This document shows, piece after piece, positions 38,455-46,209 of a stretch of DNA of 62,328 bases. Origin of the DNA: a virus; the IMG/VR virus record IMGVR_UViG_3300028024_000186, positions 1 to 62,328 of that record; one strand, 5' to 3'. The first letter of the stretch is position 1; every line of letters begins with the position of its first letter. A program made the translations under genes and the position numbers. The notes beneath the pieces are model-generated. The model worked only from the letters and a program-made list of their open reading frames with translations. It was not told the DNA's origin and did no database searches.

Positions 38455-40620
38455 ATGGAAACTGACCACCTCATCCTGCGAGAGGACGTGCTTCGAACCG
38501 TGACGGTGTCGGAGCAAGAAGCGAATCTCAAGTACCTGGAGCAGAAGGCAATCGAGCAGACCACGACGGCAGAAGAACATGCCGATGCCGCGGATGCGGC
38601 CCAGGTCGCGGCGGCGCAGGCTCAGGCCGTGGCCATTGCGAGCGCTACGGCTGCGGCGCAGGCAAAGAGCGATGCGGCAGCCAGTGCCACCCAGGCAATA
38701 AGCGCGAAGCAGGTGGCAGAGGCGGCGCGCGATACCGCTGTGTCCGGGGCAGATACCGTCGTTGCGAGGGCTGCCGAGGCGGCGGAAAGCGCTGGCGTCG
38801 CGAGCGGCGCGGCAGCAAGTGCCCTCACTGATGCGGAGACGGCGGCGACGCAAGCAGGAACTGCGACTGCGCAGGCAGGGATCGCAGCAGCACAAGCTGG
38901 CGTTGCAGCTATGCAGGCTGGTAGTGCGGCTGCAAGCGCAGTCGTTGCACAAACGGCTGCCGACCAAGCCTCTGCCGTAGGAAACACCTATATCGACATT
39001 GCTTCCGGCCTTGCTGCGACCGTCAGCGGCAAGAGTTTCGCCGTCTTCAGCGGGGACTACGTGAATGTGTACAAGAACAATTCTGGCGTAGCTATCTTGC
39101 TCGGACAATATTACGCAGCCCCGCACATTGATGCATCAATGCCGCCAGGTTATGAGAAATGCGGCCGACTTCATGCTTTCATTGATGGCGCAGGGAATGA
39201 TGTCGGAGGATGGGATTTGGATGGTCATCTGTATACCGGAGCCATTCCTCAGGTCGATGTCAAAGCGGACACGGCTTACACGCGCTCGCAGACTACTTTC
39301 CCCTATACAACAAAGGCCCTCGGCTTCTCGCTGCGCGGGACCAGTCGATTCGCGCCGGCATCCATCGGAGCCATCGGCAACAGTATTGCCGGGCAGTCAG
39401 GTAAGCCAACGGACATAGGTGGCACGCAGTGGAAGGCAAAGGGCCTGCTTCAGGCTATATCGGCCTACTATGGGCAGGCGGTCTACGTTAAGGAGGATGC
39501 CATCTTCGCGCGCGGGGGCAAGTATGCAACCCACATCCGCAACGCCCTCCTGCACCTTCCTGATACCGGCGAAACGGTCCCGGCTGTCTTCGATTGGAAC
39601 ACGACTTTTGACCCGGATAGGCTGGCAGATTACACATTCCTGCACCTGTTCGAAAACGATGTGTTGAGTGCGGAGGCTTGGGGCGATTCTCTGGCGGCCG
39701 CAACGCAGATTATCGAGGCAACGCGACATCGCACACGACTGATCGTCTGCGACATTCTGATGAGCAATGCGTGGACCGCCGCCACTGCAGACAAATACAG
39801 TTACTTGAATGGGCAGTTGCAGACGTTGGCGGTCCAATACGGCCTGACTTTCGTCAAGGTCAGCGACTATTGGCAAGACACCTCCGTCGCCTACCCGAAG
39901 GGGCTCTCAACTGGCAACTGGATCGACACCATTCACCCAACTCCGAAGGGAGCCCTTGCATTGTCGCGCGATAGACTGGTGCCCGCAATGGATCGGGCCC
40001 TGAGCCTGACGAATCCGCTGAAGAAGACAGCGCGACTTGCGAACGTTACGCAGGCCTGGCAGGCCATGACGAACTTCATTTCCAACTGGAAGCTGTCTGG
40101 CACTGCTGGCACGGTAGGAGCCGGGGTAACGGGAACGGTTCCGGACGGCTGGAATGCAACCAACTATGTGCCGTCCGGCAGCGGCGGTACCGTGATTTCC
40201 GCCGTGGCGCGCGCTGATGTGTCGGGCGCATTCTGGCAGCAGCTGCACTACACCTCAACGAGCGGCAGTGGCGATACCGGACTCAATATCACCGTCCCGC
40301 TCCCTGCCGGCGTTGTGGCTGGGGACGAAATCGAACTGATCTGCGACGTCGATATGGACAATGCCCCGGTGGGCTTCCGAGGGGTGACAGTCCAGATCCG
40401 CCAGTCCGGCACTTTCTACGGCAGCGGGAATTTGCAATCCTTCGAGGTCGACACGGAACTTCCCATCCAGGGGCGCCGAGACAAGTCGAACCGGGTCGTG
40501 GTTGGTGCGGGCGTCACGTCCGTCGATTTGTACATCAAGGCCATTGCCACGCTGGCGAGTACTGCGGTGGATTTCACTGTGCGGTTCAGCTTGCCGGTGC
40601 TGCGCAAGGTGGAGGAATAA
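38455..40620 (+). CDS. Tail spike with SGNH-hydrolase domain
   Basis: A 721-residue spike. Residues 1-175 are an Ala-rich stalk like that of the preceding fibre. From about 295 to 520 there is an SGNH (GDSL-like) esterase: block I IGAIGNSIAG with Ser310, block III FENDV with Asn401, and block V DTIHP with Asp491 and His494. Such domains deacetylate O-antigen or capsule during adsorption. The C-terminal 180 residues are a beta-sandwich (SGAFWQQLHYTSTSGSGDTG, EIELICDVDMDNAPVGFRG), possibly carbohydrate-binding or trimerising. Confidence 0.85.
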   Translation: METDHLILREDVLRTVTVSEQEANLKYLEQKAIEQTTTAEEHADAADAAQVAAAQAQAVAIASATAAAQAKSDAAASATQAISAKQVAEAARDTAVSGADTVVARAAEAAESAGVASGAAASALTDAETAATQAGTATAQAGIAAAQAGVAAMQAGSAAASAVVAQTAADQASAVGNTYIDIASGLAATVSGKSFAVFSGDYVNVYKNNSGVAILLGQYYAAPHIDASMPPGYEKCGRLHAFIDGAGNDVGGWDLDGHLYTGAIPQVDVKADTAYTRSQTTFPYTTKALGFSLRGTSRFAPASIGAIGNSIAGQSGKPTDIGGTQWKAKGLLQAISAYYGQAVYVKEDAIFARGGKYATHIRNALLHLPDTGETVPAVFDWNTTFDPDRLADYTFLHLFENDVLSAEAWGDSLAAATQIIEATRHRTRLIVCDILMSNAWTAATADKYSYLNGQLQTLAVQYGLTFVKVSDYWQDTSVAYPKGLSTGNWIDTIHPTPKGALALSRDRLVPAMDRALSLTNPLKKTARLANVTQAWQAMTNFISNWKLSGTAGTVGAGVTGTVPDGWNATNYVPSGSGGTVISAVARADVSGAFWQQLHYTSTSGSGDTGLNITVPLPAGVVAGDEIELICDVDMDNAPVGFRGVTVQIRQSGTFYGSGNLQSFEVDTELPIQGRRDKSNRVVVGAGVTSVDLYIKAIATLASTAVDFTVRFSLPVLRKVEE

Positions 40621-40623
40621 GCG

Positions 40624-41388
40624 ATGACCGTATTTAAGACCAATTCAGTCGCTAACAACTTCGCGGGCAGCAAGCTGTACCCAATCGGCGGTATGACACC
40701 GAGCACGGTGTTTTGGTACGCTGCCGCGAACAAGGCGTCATGGCCACGACAGGCCGCGCCGCAGAGCGGCGATGTGTGGGAAAATCTTGTTTCGCCCGGC
40801 ACTGGCGATGCGACGTTCACAACTCCAGGCGCTTTCACCTGGGATGCCGGCAGCGGCTTCACCACGCCGCCGCTTGGCACCACGGAAAAGATCATCCTGA
40901 ATGGCGGCGCCGGCCTGGCGAACCAGACGAAGTTTCTGGCGATGGTGCATTTCGTGCACCGCGCACAGGATGTGGGGCAAGCGTCTGGCGATCACCAAAT
41001 TCTGGACGCCGGGAATCTTGTACAACTCAGCTATAGAAAATCAGATGGGTCGTTCCGTGCATACTCGGGCATCAGCTCGACTGGGGCGGCCTTGGTGCTC
41101 GCGGCCCCGGTAGTTGGCACGGAATACATGCTCCATGTCGCCTATGACCCCGCCACAAAGAAAATGAGTTTTTACGTCAACGGGGCGACTCCAGAGGTGG
41201 CGTCGATGACGTTTGGTGGAACGGCTCCGATCAACCCGGATCCCACCGCGCAGGTTCTGTCACTAGGCAAGACCACTCCATCGTCTGTCGCGCAATATTG
41301 CGGAACCTACAAGGCCGCCGCTTACGATACCCTGGCATCGGGGGGCGATGTAGCTACTCTCGTGAAGGCGGCGTGGGCGAGTCGATAG
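40624..41388 (+). CDS. LamG/concanavalin-like fibre-associated protein
   Basis: A 254-residue beta-rich protein. The centre has FLAMVHFVHRAQDVGQASGD, then EYMLHVAYDPATKKMSFYVN and GATPEVASM, the strand pattern of LamG/concanavalin-A-like domains (HVAYD...FYVNG). It follows the spike by 3 bp, so it is probably a third adsorption component or a receptor-binding tip. The C-terminus (YKAAAYDTLASGGDVATLVK) resembles the end of other phage tip proteins. Confidence 0.7.
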   Translation: MTVFKTNSVANNFAGSKLYPIGGMTPSTVFWYAAANKASWPRQAAPQSGDVWENLVSPGTGDATFTTPGAFTWDAGSGFTTPPLGTTEKIILNGGAGLANQTKFLAMVHFVHRAQDVGQASGDHQILDAGNLVQLSYRKSDGSFRAYSGISSTGAALVLAAPVVGTEYMLHVAYDPATKKMSFYVNGATPEVASMTFGGTAPINPDPTAQVLSLGKTTPSSVAQYCGTYKAAAYDTLASGGDVATLVKAAWASR

Positions 41389-41438
41389 ATTGGGTGTCGC
41401 CCCATATAAGCTCGCATCGAGCGGGCTTTTCATTCCCC

Positions 41439-41487
41439 GCCGACCAAGCTCGAATTACTCACCACGCCATAGCATCAAATCAACCCA
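41439..41487 (+). repeat. Imperfect direct repeat R1 (about 45-49 bp)
   Basis: Starts GCCGAC, continues CTCGAATTACTC, and ends ATAGCATCAAATCAACCCA. It matches R2 at 41828-41872 with a few gaps and substitutions. A GCTCG-CAT-CGAGC hairpin followed by GGGCTTTT (41410-41430) just upstream may be a terminator for the fibre genes. Confidence 0.7.
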
Positions 41488-41548
41488 AAGGTCGGTTTCT
41501 TCCTGAGTTGCCACGATAGCCAGACTGGTCCAATGGGGAAAGCCTCAC

Positions 41549-41570
41549 AGCCACCGTCGGGTGGCTTTTT
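41549..41570 (+). terminator. Intrinsic terminator before the 74-aa gene
   Basis: AGCCACC-GTCG-GGTGGCT followed by TTTT. It lies between the fibre genes and the small ORF at 41592, so the head genes probably have their own promoter downstream or are read through by an antiterminated polymerase. Confidence 0.75.
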
Positions 41571-41591
41571 CACGCCATCAAGGAACAGGCT

Positions 41592-41816
41592 ATGCGCAAG
41601 TACCTGCTGAACCTTCTCATCGCCATCGACCAAGGCGCCAACACCCTGCTTGGCGGCGACCCCGACGAAACGATCTCCAGCCGGGCCGGCAAGGGACAGG
41701 CAGAGGGCAAGCGCTGGGCTTGCGTGCTTTGCCGCTTCCTCGACTGGTTCGAGCGAGGCCACTGCACCAAGTCCATCGAGCGCAATGAGGGCGCCGACGC
41801 CGTGGTCACGGATTGA
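41592..41816 (+). CDS. Small phage protein between fibre and head genes
   Basis: A 74-residue protein. The N-terminus is hydrophobic (MRKYLLNLLIAIDQGANTLL), then GGDPDETISSRAGKG and a CVLC-containing segment (RWACVLCRFLDWFERGHCTK). The pattern GGDPDETIS(S/A)R.GK resembles small conserved proteins found next to phage structural and lysis genes. AAGGA lies upstream of the ATG. It is bracketed by the R1 and R2 repeats. Function unknown. Confidence 0.7.
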   Translation: MRKYLLNLLIAIDQGANTLLGGDPDETISSRAGKGQAEGKRWACVLCRFLDWFERGHCTKSIERNEGADAVVTD

Positions 41817-41827
41817 GGCCACAACTG

Positions 41828-41872
41828 GCCGACTCGAATTGCTCCACGCGCAATAGCATCCACATCAACCCA
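41828..41872 (+). repeat. Imperfect direct repeat R2
   Basis: GCCGACTCGAATTGCTC at the start and ATAGCATCCACATCAACCCA at the end, aligned with R1. A GCACGG-TAG-CCGTGC hairpin follows immediately (41873-41887), then the scaffold gene. A conserved promoter or processing site is possible. Confidence 0.7.
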
Positions 41873-41955
41873 GCACGGTAGCCGTGCCGCCCGGATAGGC
41901 GGACCGTGACATGGATTGAACCTCGCAGCCAACGCGATACGTGGAGTGGAGTGGA

Positions 41956-43017
41956 ATGGAAATTGACCTGAGCAACGCAAGCCCCGAGGAACTTCTGAAG
42001 GCCTATGAGGTCGCCGAAAGCGGAGCGGAACTGGCGACAGCCAGCGCAACCGCTACCGTAGCGACCGAAGTGAAGCCGGACGAGGCAGCCAAGGCGGCGC
42101 AGGAAGCCGCCGATGCCGCAGCAGCGAAGGCAGCCGAAGAGGCAGCCGAGGCTGCGAAGAAGGCGGCAGGGGAGGCAGCGAAGGTCGAGACGACGCAGGA
42201 GAACGAAGGCAACGTGGAAGGCGTACTTGCCCGCGACGGCAAGAATGTCATCCCGTTTTCGGTGCTGAAGAGTGAGCGTGACCGGGCGGCCCGGGCCGAG
42301 CAATTGGCCAAGGAAGCATCGGACAAGATCGCCGCGCTCGAAGCGCAGCTTGCCGCAGGGAATCAAGGGGCGAAATCTGGTGAAGGCGCCCGCACCACCG
42401 AGGCAGCACCCGAAGCCGATGCAATGACGCCCGAGGAGTTGGAGGCCTTCAAGGAAGACTTCCCGATCCAGTACAAGGCCTACATGGCGCAGCAAGCGAC
42501 CATCAAGGCCTTGAGGGCACAGCACCAGCAGGTCGAGCAGGACAGGCAACAGCAACAGGTCGAGCGCCAGCGCACCCAGGCAGAACAGGTCCGGGATGCC
42601 ATCGACGCGACGCCAAAGCTGGCGCATATCCAAGCCACCGACCCGGATCGGTTCGCAACCGCCCAGCGCTTCGACGCTGTGCTGCGAGAAGACCCGAAGT
42701 GGGCCGAAAAGCCCCTGGCTGAGCGCTTTGCCGAAGTGGTCAAGCTCGTCGAGACGACGCACGGCGCAATCGAAATCCCGGGCGCGAAAACCAACCCTCC
42801 GCAGAAATCGCCGGAAGAGTTGCGCAAGGAAGCGGAGGCCGTGGCCGCCGCGTCGGCAAAGAAGACCGTGCCGACCTCCATGTCCGACTTCCCGGCCGGT
42901 GCTGCGCCGGCGAACAGCGAGAAAGAAGCCTTGGAGGGTATGACCACCCTCCAACTGGCGGACAAGTTCGCAAAGATGTCGCCCGAGCAGCAGGAAGCCT
43001 ATTTCAGCTCTCTCTGA
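41956..43017 (+). CDS. Scaffolding protein
   Basis: A 353-residue acidic, Ala/Glu-rich helical protein directly before the major capsid gene, the usual place of a scaffold. It has an N-terminal helix (LSNASPEELLKAYEVAESG), an Ala-rich coil (KAAQEAADAAAAKAAEEAAE), a central coil rich in Gln (QVEQDRQQQQVERQRTQAEQ) and a short C-terminal helix (LADKFAKMSPEQQEAYFSS) that could bind capsid. No protease motif. ATG 41956 is preferred to an in-frame one at 41941. Confidence 0.8.
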   Translation: MEIDLSNASPEELLKAYEVAESGAELATASATATVATEVKPDEAAKAAQEAADAAAAKAAEEAAEAAKKAAGEAAKVETTQENEGNVEGVLARDGKNVIPFSVLKSERDRAARAEQLAKEASDKIAALEAQLAAGNQGAKSGEGARTTEAAPEADAMTPEELEAFKEDFPIQYKAYMAQQATIKALRAQHQQVEQDRQQQQVERQRTQAEQVRDAIDATPKLAHIQATDPDRFATAQRFDAVLREDPKWAEKPLAERFAEVVKLVETTHGAIEIPGAKTNPPQKSPEELRKEAEAVAAASAKKTVPTSMSDFPAGAAPANSEKEALEGMTTLQLADKFAKMSPEQQEAYFSSL

Positions 43018-43029
43018 TCGAGGAAGACC

Positions 43030-44298
43030 ATGACGACCAGCATTCCCTACGGCAGCCCCCTCGCCGCCAAAGTGTACGGCGTGGGCCTGTTCTCCCGCGT
43101 GCAATCCGCACCGGGCTTCATGAACCTGCTTTCGGGCGAAATGCCCAAGGAAGGTTCGTTCGCCTCCAAGGCCAAGGGGCAGACCAGCCCCGACTATCCC
43201 ATCGTGAAAGCGGGAGACCTGGCGAAGGCCGCCGGCGACACCGTGACGGTGGACCTGTTCAACCCGCTGCAAGGCAAGCCGGTGATGGGCGACAAGCGCG
43301 TGGCCGGCAAGATGATGGGCCTCACGTCGTCGACGATGGAGGTGTCCATCAACCAGACCCGCGGCGGCGCCGACAGCGGCGGCAAGATGACGCAGAAGCG
43401 CACCAAGCACAATCTGCGCGGCATCGCGATGGCCGGCTTGCAGGGATGGGCGCAGCGACTGGAAGACCAGACCTCGCTCGTGCATCTCGCCGGTGCGCGC
43501 GGCGACCAGATCACCAGCGACTGGGTTGTGCCCTTTCAGAACGACGGCGAGTTCGCGGAAATCCTGGTGAACCCGGTGAAGGCGCCGACCAAGAACCGCT
43601 ACTACGCGGCCAACGACGCGACCAGCCCGGCGGACATCGGCACCAACGATGCGCTGACCTTCCAGGACGTCGACCGCATCGTGTCGATGCAGCGCGAGTC
43701 GCCGGTGGTGCTGCAGCCCATCAAGATCAAGGGCGACGACCGCGCGTGGAACGATCCGCTGTGGGCGCTGTTCGTGACCGAGCGCCAATGGCTGTACATG
43801 AAGTCGCGGACGAGCCAGACCGACTGGCGCCAGGCCATGCAAAACGCCTTCGAGCGCAAGTCCGCCGGCGTGAAGCACCCGCTGTTCGACAGCTACGAAA
43901 CCCTGATGTGGAACGGCGTGCTGATCAAGCGCATGAACCGCTACGCGATCCGCTTCAACACCGGCTCGAACGTGGTCATCGACACCGGCGGCGCCGACGG
44001 CGGCACGTACACCGAGTCGACGGTGCAGACCGCGCAGCCGGTCGACCGCGCGATCCTGGTGGGCGCGCAGGCGCTGGCCAAGGCCTACGGCAAGTCGAAC
44101 AGCGACTACTTCTACGACTGGTCGGAAGAAGAAGTCGACCACAAGAACTCCATCGAGATCGTGGTGGGTTCGATGAGCGGCACGGCGAAGATCCGTTTCA
44201 AGGTCGACGGCGTCGACACCGACCACGGCGTGGCGGTGATCGACTCGTACGCCCCGGACCCCGCCTCGGCCGCCGGTCGCACGCTGCTGGGCTCGTAA
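43030..44298 (+). CDS. Major capsid protein (N4-gp56 family)
   Basis: A 422-residue capsid protein of the N4-gp56/DUF4043 type with HK97-like fold. Recognisable parts: TTSIPYGSPLAAKVYGVGLF, TRGGADSGGKMTQKRTKHNL, LRGIAMAGLQGWAQRLEDQT and PLFDSYETLMWNGVLIKRMN. Codons are the most biased in the window, as expected for a highly expressed gene. A strong hairpin follows the stop. The decoration gene is next. Confidence 0.93.
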   Translation: MTTSIPYGSPLAAKVYGVGLFSRVQSAPGFMNLLSGEMPKEGSFASKAKGQTSPDYPIVKAGDLAKAAGDTVTVDLFNPLQGKPVMGDKRVAGKMMGLTSSTMEVSINQTRGGADSGGKMTQKRTKHNLRGIAMAGLQGWAQRLEDQTSLVHLAGARGDQITSDWVVPFQNDGEFAEILVNPVKAPTKNRYYAANDATSPADIGTNDALTFQDVDRIVSMQRESPVVLQPIKIKGDDRAWNDPLWALFVTERQWLYMKSRTSQTDWRQAMQNAFERKSAGVKHPLFDSYETLMWNGVLIKRMNRYAIRFNTGSNVVIDTGGADGGTYTESTVQTAQPVDRAILVGAQALAKAYGKSNSDYFYDWSEEEVDHKNSIEIVVGSMSGTAKIRFKVDGVDTDHGVAVIDSYAPDPASAAGRTLLGS

Positions 44299-44314
44299 TC
44301 GGGACATGACCAAC

Positions 44315-44337
44315 GGGGCGGGCAGGGCGCCCGCCCC
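44315..44337 (+). other. Very stable hairpin between capsid and decoration genes
   Basis: GGGGCGGGC (44315-44323) and GCCCGCCCC (44329-44337), nine perfect GC pairs around a 5-base loop, followed by AACAGGAGAG, the ribosome site of the next gene. No U tract, so it is more likely an mRNA-stability or partial-termination element than a full terminator. Confidence 0.7.
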
Positions 44338-44351
44338 AACAGGAGAGAAAT

Positions 44352-44753
44352 ATGACCACCCTCAATGCTTCGACGTTGCGAGACGTGCAGTACTCGGGCG
44401 AGGCGCCGTTGGCGGCGGCGCACGGCAAATACACGCTGGCCGTCGCCCAGATCGGCGACAAGGTGCGCCTGAACCTGGTATCGGCCGGCACCAAGGTCGA
44501 TCAGTCGCGCCTGATCAACGGCGCGCTCGGCGCGAGCACGACCATCTCGCTTGGCTACGAGTACGCGGACGGCTCCGGCGGCGATGCTACGGCGTTCTTC
44601 AACGCACAGGCTACCGCCTCGGCCGCGTCGACGATCTCGGCATCCAAGCCGGTCTTCATCCCCAAGGACGCCTACATCGTGGCCACCGTGGGCGGCGCGG
44701 TCGCATCCGGCGACATCGATACGGTTCTGTTCTACGAGCCGCGCGGCATCTAA
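44352..44753 (+). CDS. Capsid decoration/stabilising protein candidate
   Basis: A 133-residue beta-rich protein (HGKYTLAVAQIGDKVRLNLV, TTISLGYEYADGSGGDATAF). It lies directly after the capsid gene with an AGGAG site, and a terminator follows, so it would be made in large amounts, which fits a decoration protein. No family signature recognised. Confidence 0.65.
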   Translation: MTTLNASTLRDVQYSGEAPLAAAHGKYTLAVAQIGDKVRLNLVSAGTKVDQSRLINGALGASTTISLGYEYADGSGGDATAFFNAQATASAASTISASKPVFIPKDAYIVATVGGAVASGDIDTVLFYEPRGI

Positions 44754-44783
44754 GCACGCCGTCCGCATCGGCGCAGTCTGGAG

Positions 44784-44810
44784 CGGGGCGACACGCGCCG
44801 CCCCGTTTTC
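44784..44810 (+). terminator. Intrinsic terminator after decoration gene
   Basis: CGGGGCG (44784-44790) and CGCCCCG (44799-44805) with an 8-base loop, followed by TTTTC. It probably lowers expression of the downstream connector genes relative to capsid. Confidence 0.8.
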
Positions 44811-44832
44811 TTGACCTACCTTGAGGATCATC

Positions 44833-45240
44833 ATGATCGGAATCGTGTATGTGGGACTGAAGCCCTGGGCGCGTGACAACGTGGCCGGCTCCGGGAAATC
44901 CTGGGCCGGCCGCGGCGACGTGCAGGAAGTCTCGGAAAACCAGGCCAAGGTGCTGCTGAAGTATCCGGACCAGTGGGGCCTGGAGAATCCGGAGGACGCG
45001 GATCAGCTTGGCGGCCCCGTGATGGTATCGGTCATCGACCCGACCACGGGCGAGAAGACCGAAGTTGCTCAGTCCAGCCTGGCGAAGCCGCTGGAGAAGA
45101 TGAGCAAGGCCGAACTGGCCGCCTTCGGCGCAAAGATGAAGCTCTCGCTCGCGCCGACCCTGAGCAAGAAGCAGATGATCGACGCTATCGAAGAAGCCCA
45201 GAAGGGTCCCGAGCCGCTGCAACCCGGCGTCGCGCCGTAA
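44833..45240 (+). CDS. Small structural/head protein with C-terminal helical domain
   Basis: A 135-residue protein. The N-terminal part (MIGIVYVGLKPWARDNVAGS, VLLKYPDQWGLE) resembles small phage head-completion proteins. The C-terminal LEKMSKAELAAFGAKMKLSL, then SKKQMIDAIEEAQ, is a SAP/HeH-like helix-extension-helix. ATG 44833 with GAGG upstream. Role inferred from position between head and connector genes. Confidence 0.65.
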   Translation: MIGIVYVGLKPWARDNVAGSGKSWAGRGDVQEVSENQAKVLLKYPDQWGLENPEDADQLGGPVMVSVIDPTTGEKTEVAQSSLAKPLEKMSKAELAAFGAKMKLSLAPTLSKKQMIDAIEEAQKGPEPLQPGVAP

Positions 45241-45243
45241 GCC

Positions 45244-45573
45244 ATGCCGACGGTTCAGCAGGTCATCAACAACGGGCGCGTGCCGCTGAATGATGCGGAC
45301 AAGGACCGCTACTCGGACGCCGACATGCTCGGCTTCGTGAACGACGGCCTAGCCGAAATCTATGGCATGCGGCCGGACCTGCGCTTCGGGCGATTTAGCC
45401 AAGCGGTGCCCACGCTCGGGCTCTCCGACGACTTCCCGCTCTCGCCACAGCATGCGGTGGCGATGCAGCATTACTTGGTCTTCCGGGCCGAGATGAAAGA
45501 CGACGAGCACGTCAACGCCAACCGCGAAGTCAAGGCCTACAAACTGTTCCAGACCCTGGTATCTGCCACATGA
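45244..45573 (+). CDS. Head-tail connector/adaptor protein
   Basis: A 109-residue helical protein (VQQVINNGRVPLNDADKDRY, SDADMLGFVNDGLAEIYGMR, then SPQHAVAMQHYLVFRAEMKD). The pattern D..RYSD.DMLGFVNDGL.E is typical of gp6-like/DUF6682-type adaptors that bind under the portal. Coupled to the next gene by ATGA. Confidence 0.75.
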   Translation: MPTVQQVINNGRVPLNDADKDRYSDADMLGFVNDGLAEIYGMRPDLRFGRFSQAVPTLGLSDDFPLSPQHAVAMQHYLVFRAEMKDDEHVNANREVKAYKLFQTLVSAT

Positions 45574-46199
45574 CCAAGTACACCGACCTGTTCGATGAGG
45601 TCTTGCCGGAGGTGCCCGGGGTGCCGCAGGACCTGGCCGCCAACGCCATTCGCAATACGGTGATCGAGTTTTGCCAAGGCTCATGGTGCTGGCGCTACAT
45701 CATGGATCCCGCGCCCGTTCTGGCCGGGCTGAACATCTACGAACTGGACCCGCCGCCGGGCGCGGAGGTTGCGCAGGTGCTGCTGGTCAGCGTAGACGGC
45801 AAGGAAATCCACCCCATCGGGCAATCGGACCTCGTGGCGCGCTTGCCGCTGTGGGCGACCGAGCGCGGCGAGGTGAAGTACTTCCTGACCGACGATCCGG
45901 CCCAGGTGATCCTGGCCCCCGTGCCGGTCCGGAAGATTGCCGGCGGCCTGGTTGTCACGGCGGCGTTGCAGCCCACGCGCGCCTCGACGACGTTCCCTAC
46001 CTGGATCTGGTCGCGGTACTTCGATGCTCTGGCCGACGGCGCCAAGGCGCGGCTACTGGCGATGCCCAAGAAGCCGTGGACAAGCCCGGAGCTGTTCACG
46101 CTCTACCGCGGCCGCTTCGATGCGGCGATGGGTGGGGCCAAGGCGGAATCGCACCGCGGCCTGACGCGCGCACCGCAGCGCACCACGTCGTACCACTGA
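45570..46199 (+). CDS. Connector/tail protein
   Basis: A 209-residue protein with YTDLFDEVLPEVPGVPQDLA, AIRNTVIEFCQGSWCWRYI and the beta-rich GLNIYELDPPPGAEVAQVLL. This pattern matches phage neck proteins that follow the gp6-like adaptor. The C-terminus is helical and basic. Starts in an ATGA overlap. Function inferred from family-like blocks and order. Confidence 0.75.
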   Translation: MTKYTDLFDEVLPEVPGVPQDLAANAIRNTVIEFCQGSWCWRYIMDPAPVLAGLNIYELDPPPGAEVAQVLLVSVDGKEIHPIGQSDLVARLPLWATERGEVKYFLTDDPAQVILAPVPVRKIAGGLVVTAALQPTRASTTFPTWIWSRYFDALADGAKARLLAMPKKPWTSPELFTLYRGRFDAAMGGAKAESHRGLTRAPQRTTSYH

Positions 46200-46209
46200 T
46201 ACCCGGCCG

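Noticed and set aside
37148-40620. Diversity-generating retroelement as in Bordetella phage BPP-1
   Set aside because: No reverse-transcriptase gene and no template/variable repeat pair were found near the fibre genes.
41806-44313. 835-codon minus-strand frame opposite scaffold and capsid
   Set aside because: Shadow of highly biased GC-rich coding DNA; His/Arg/Leu-rich composition, no start signal, and the plus-strand genes are recognised families.
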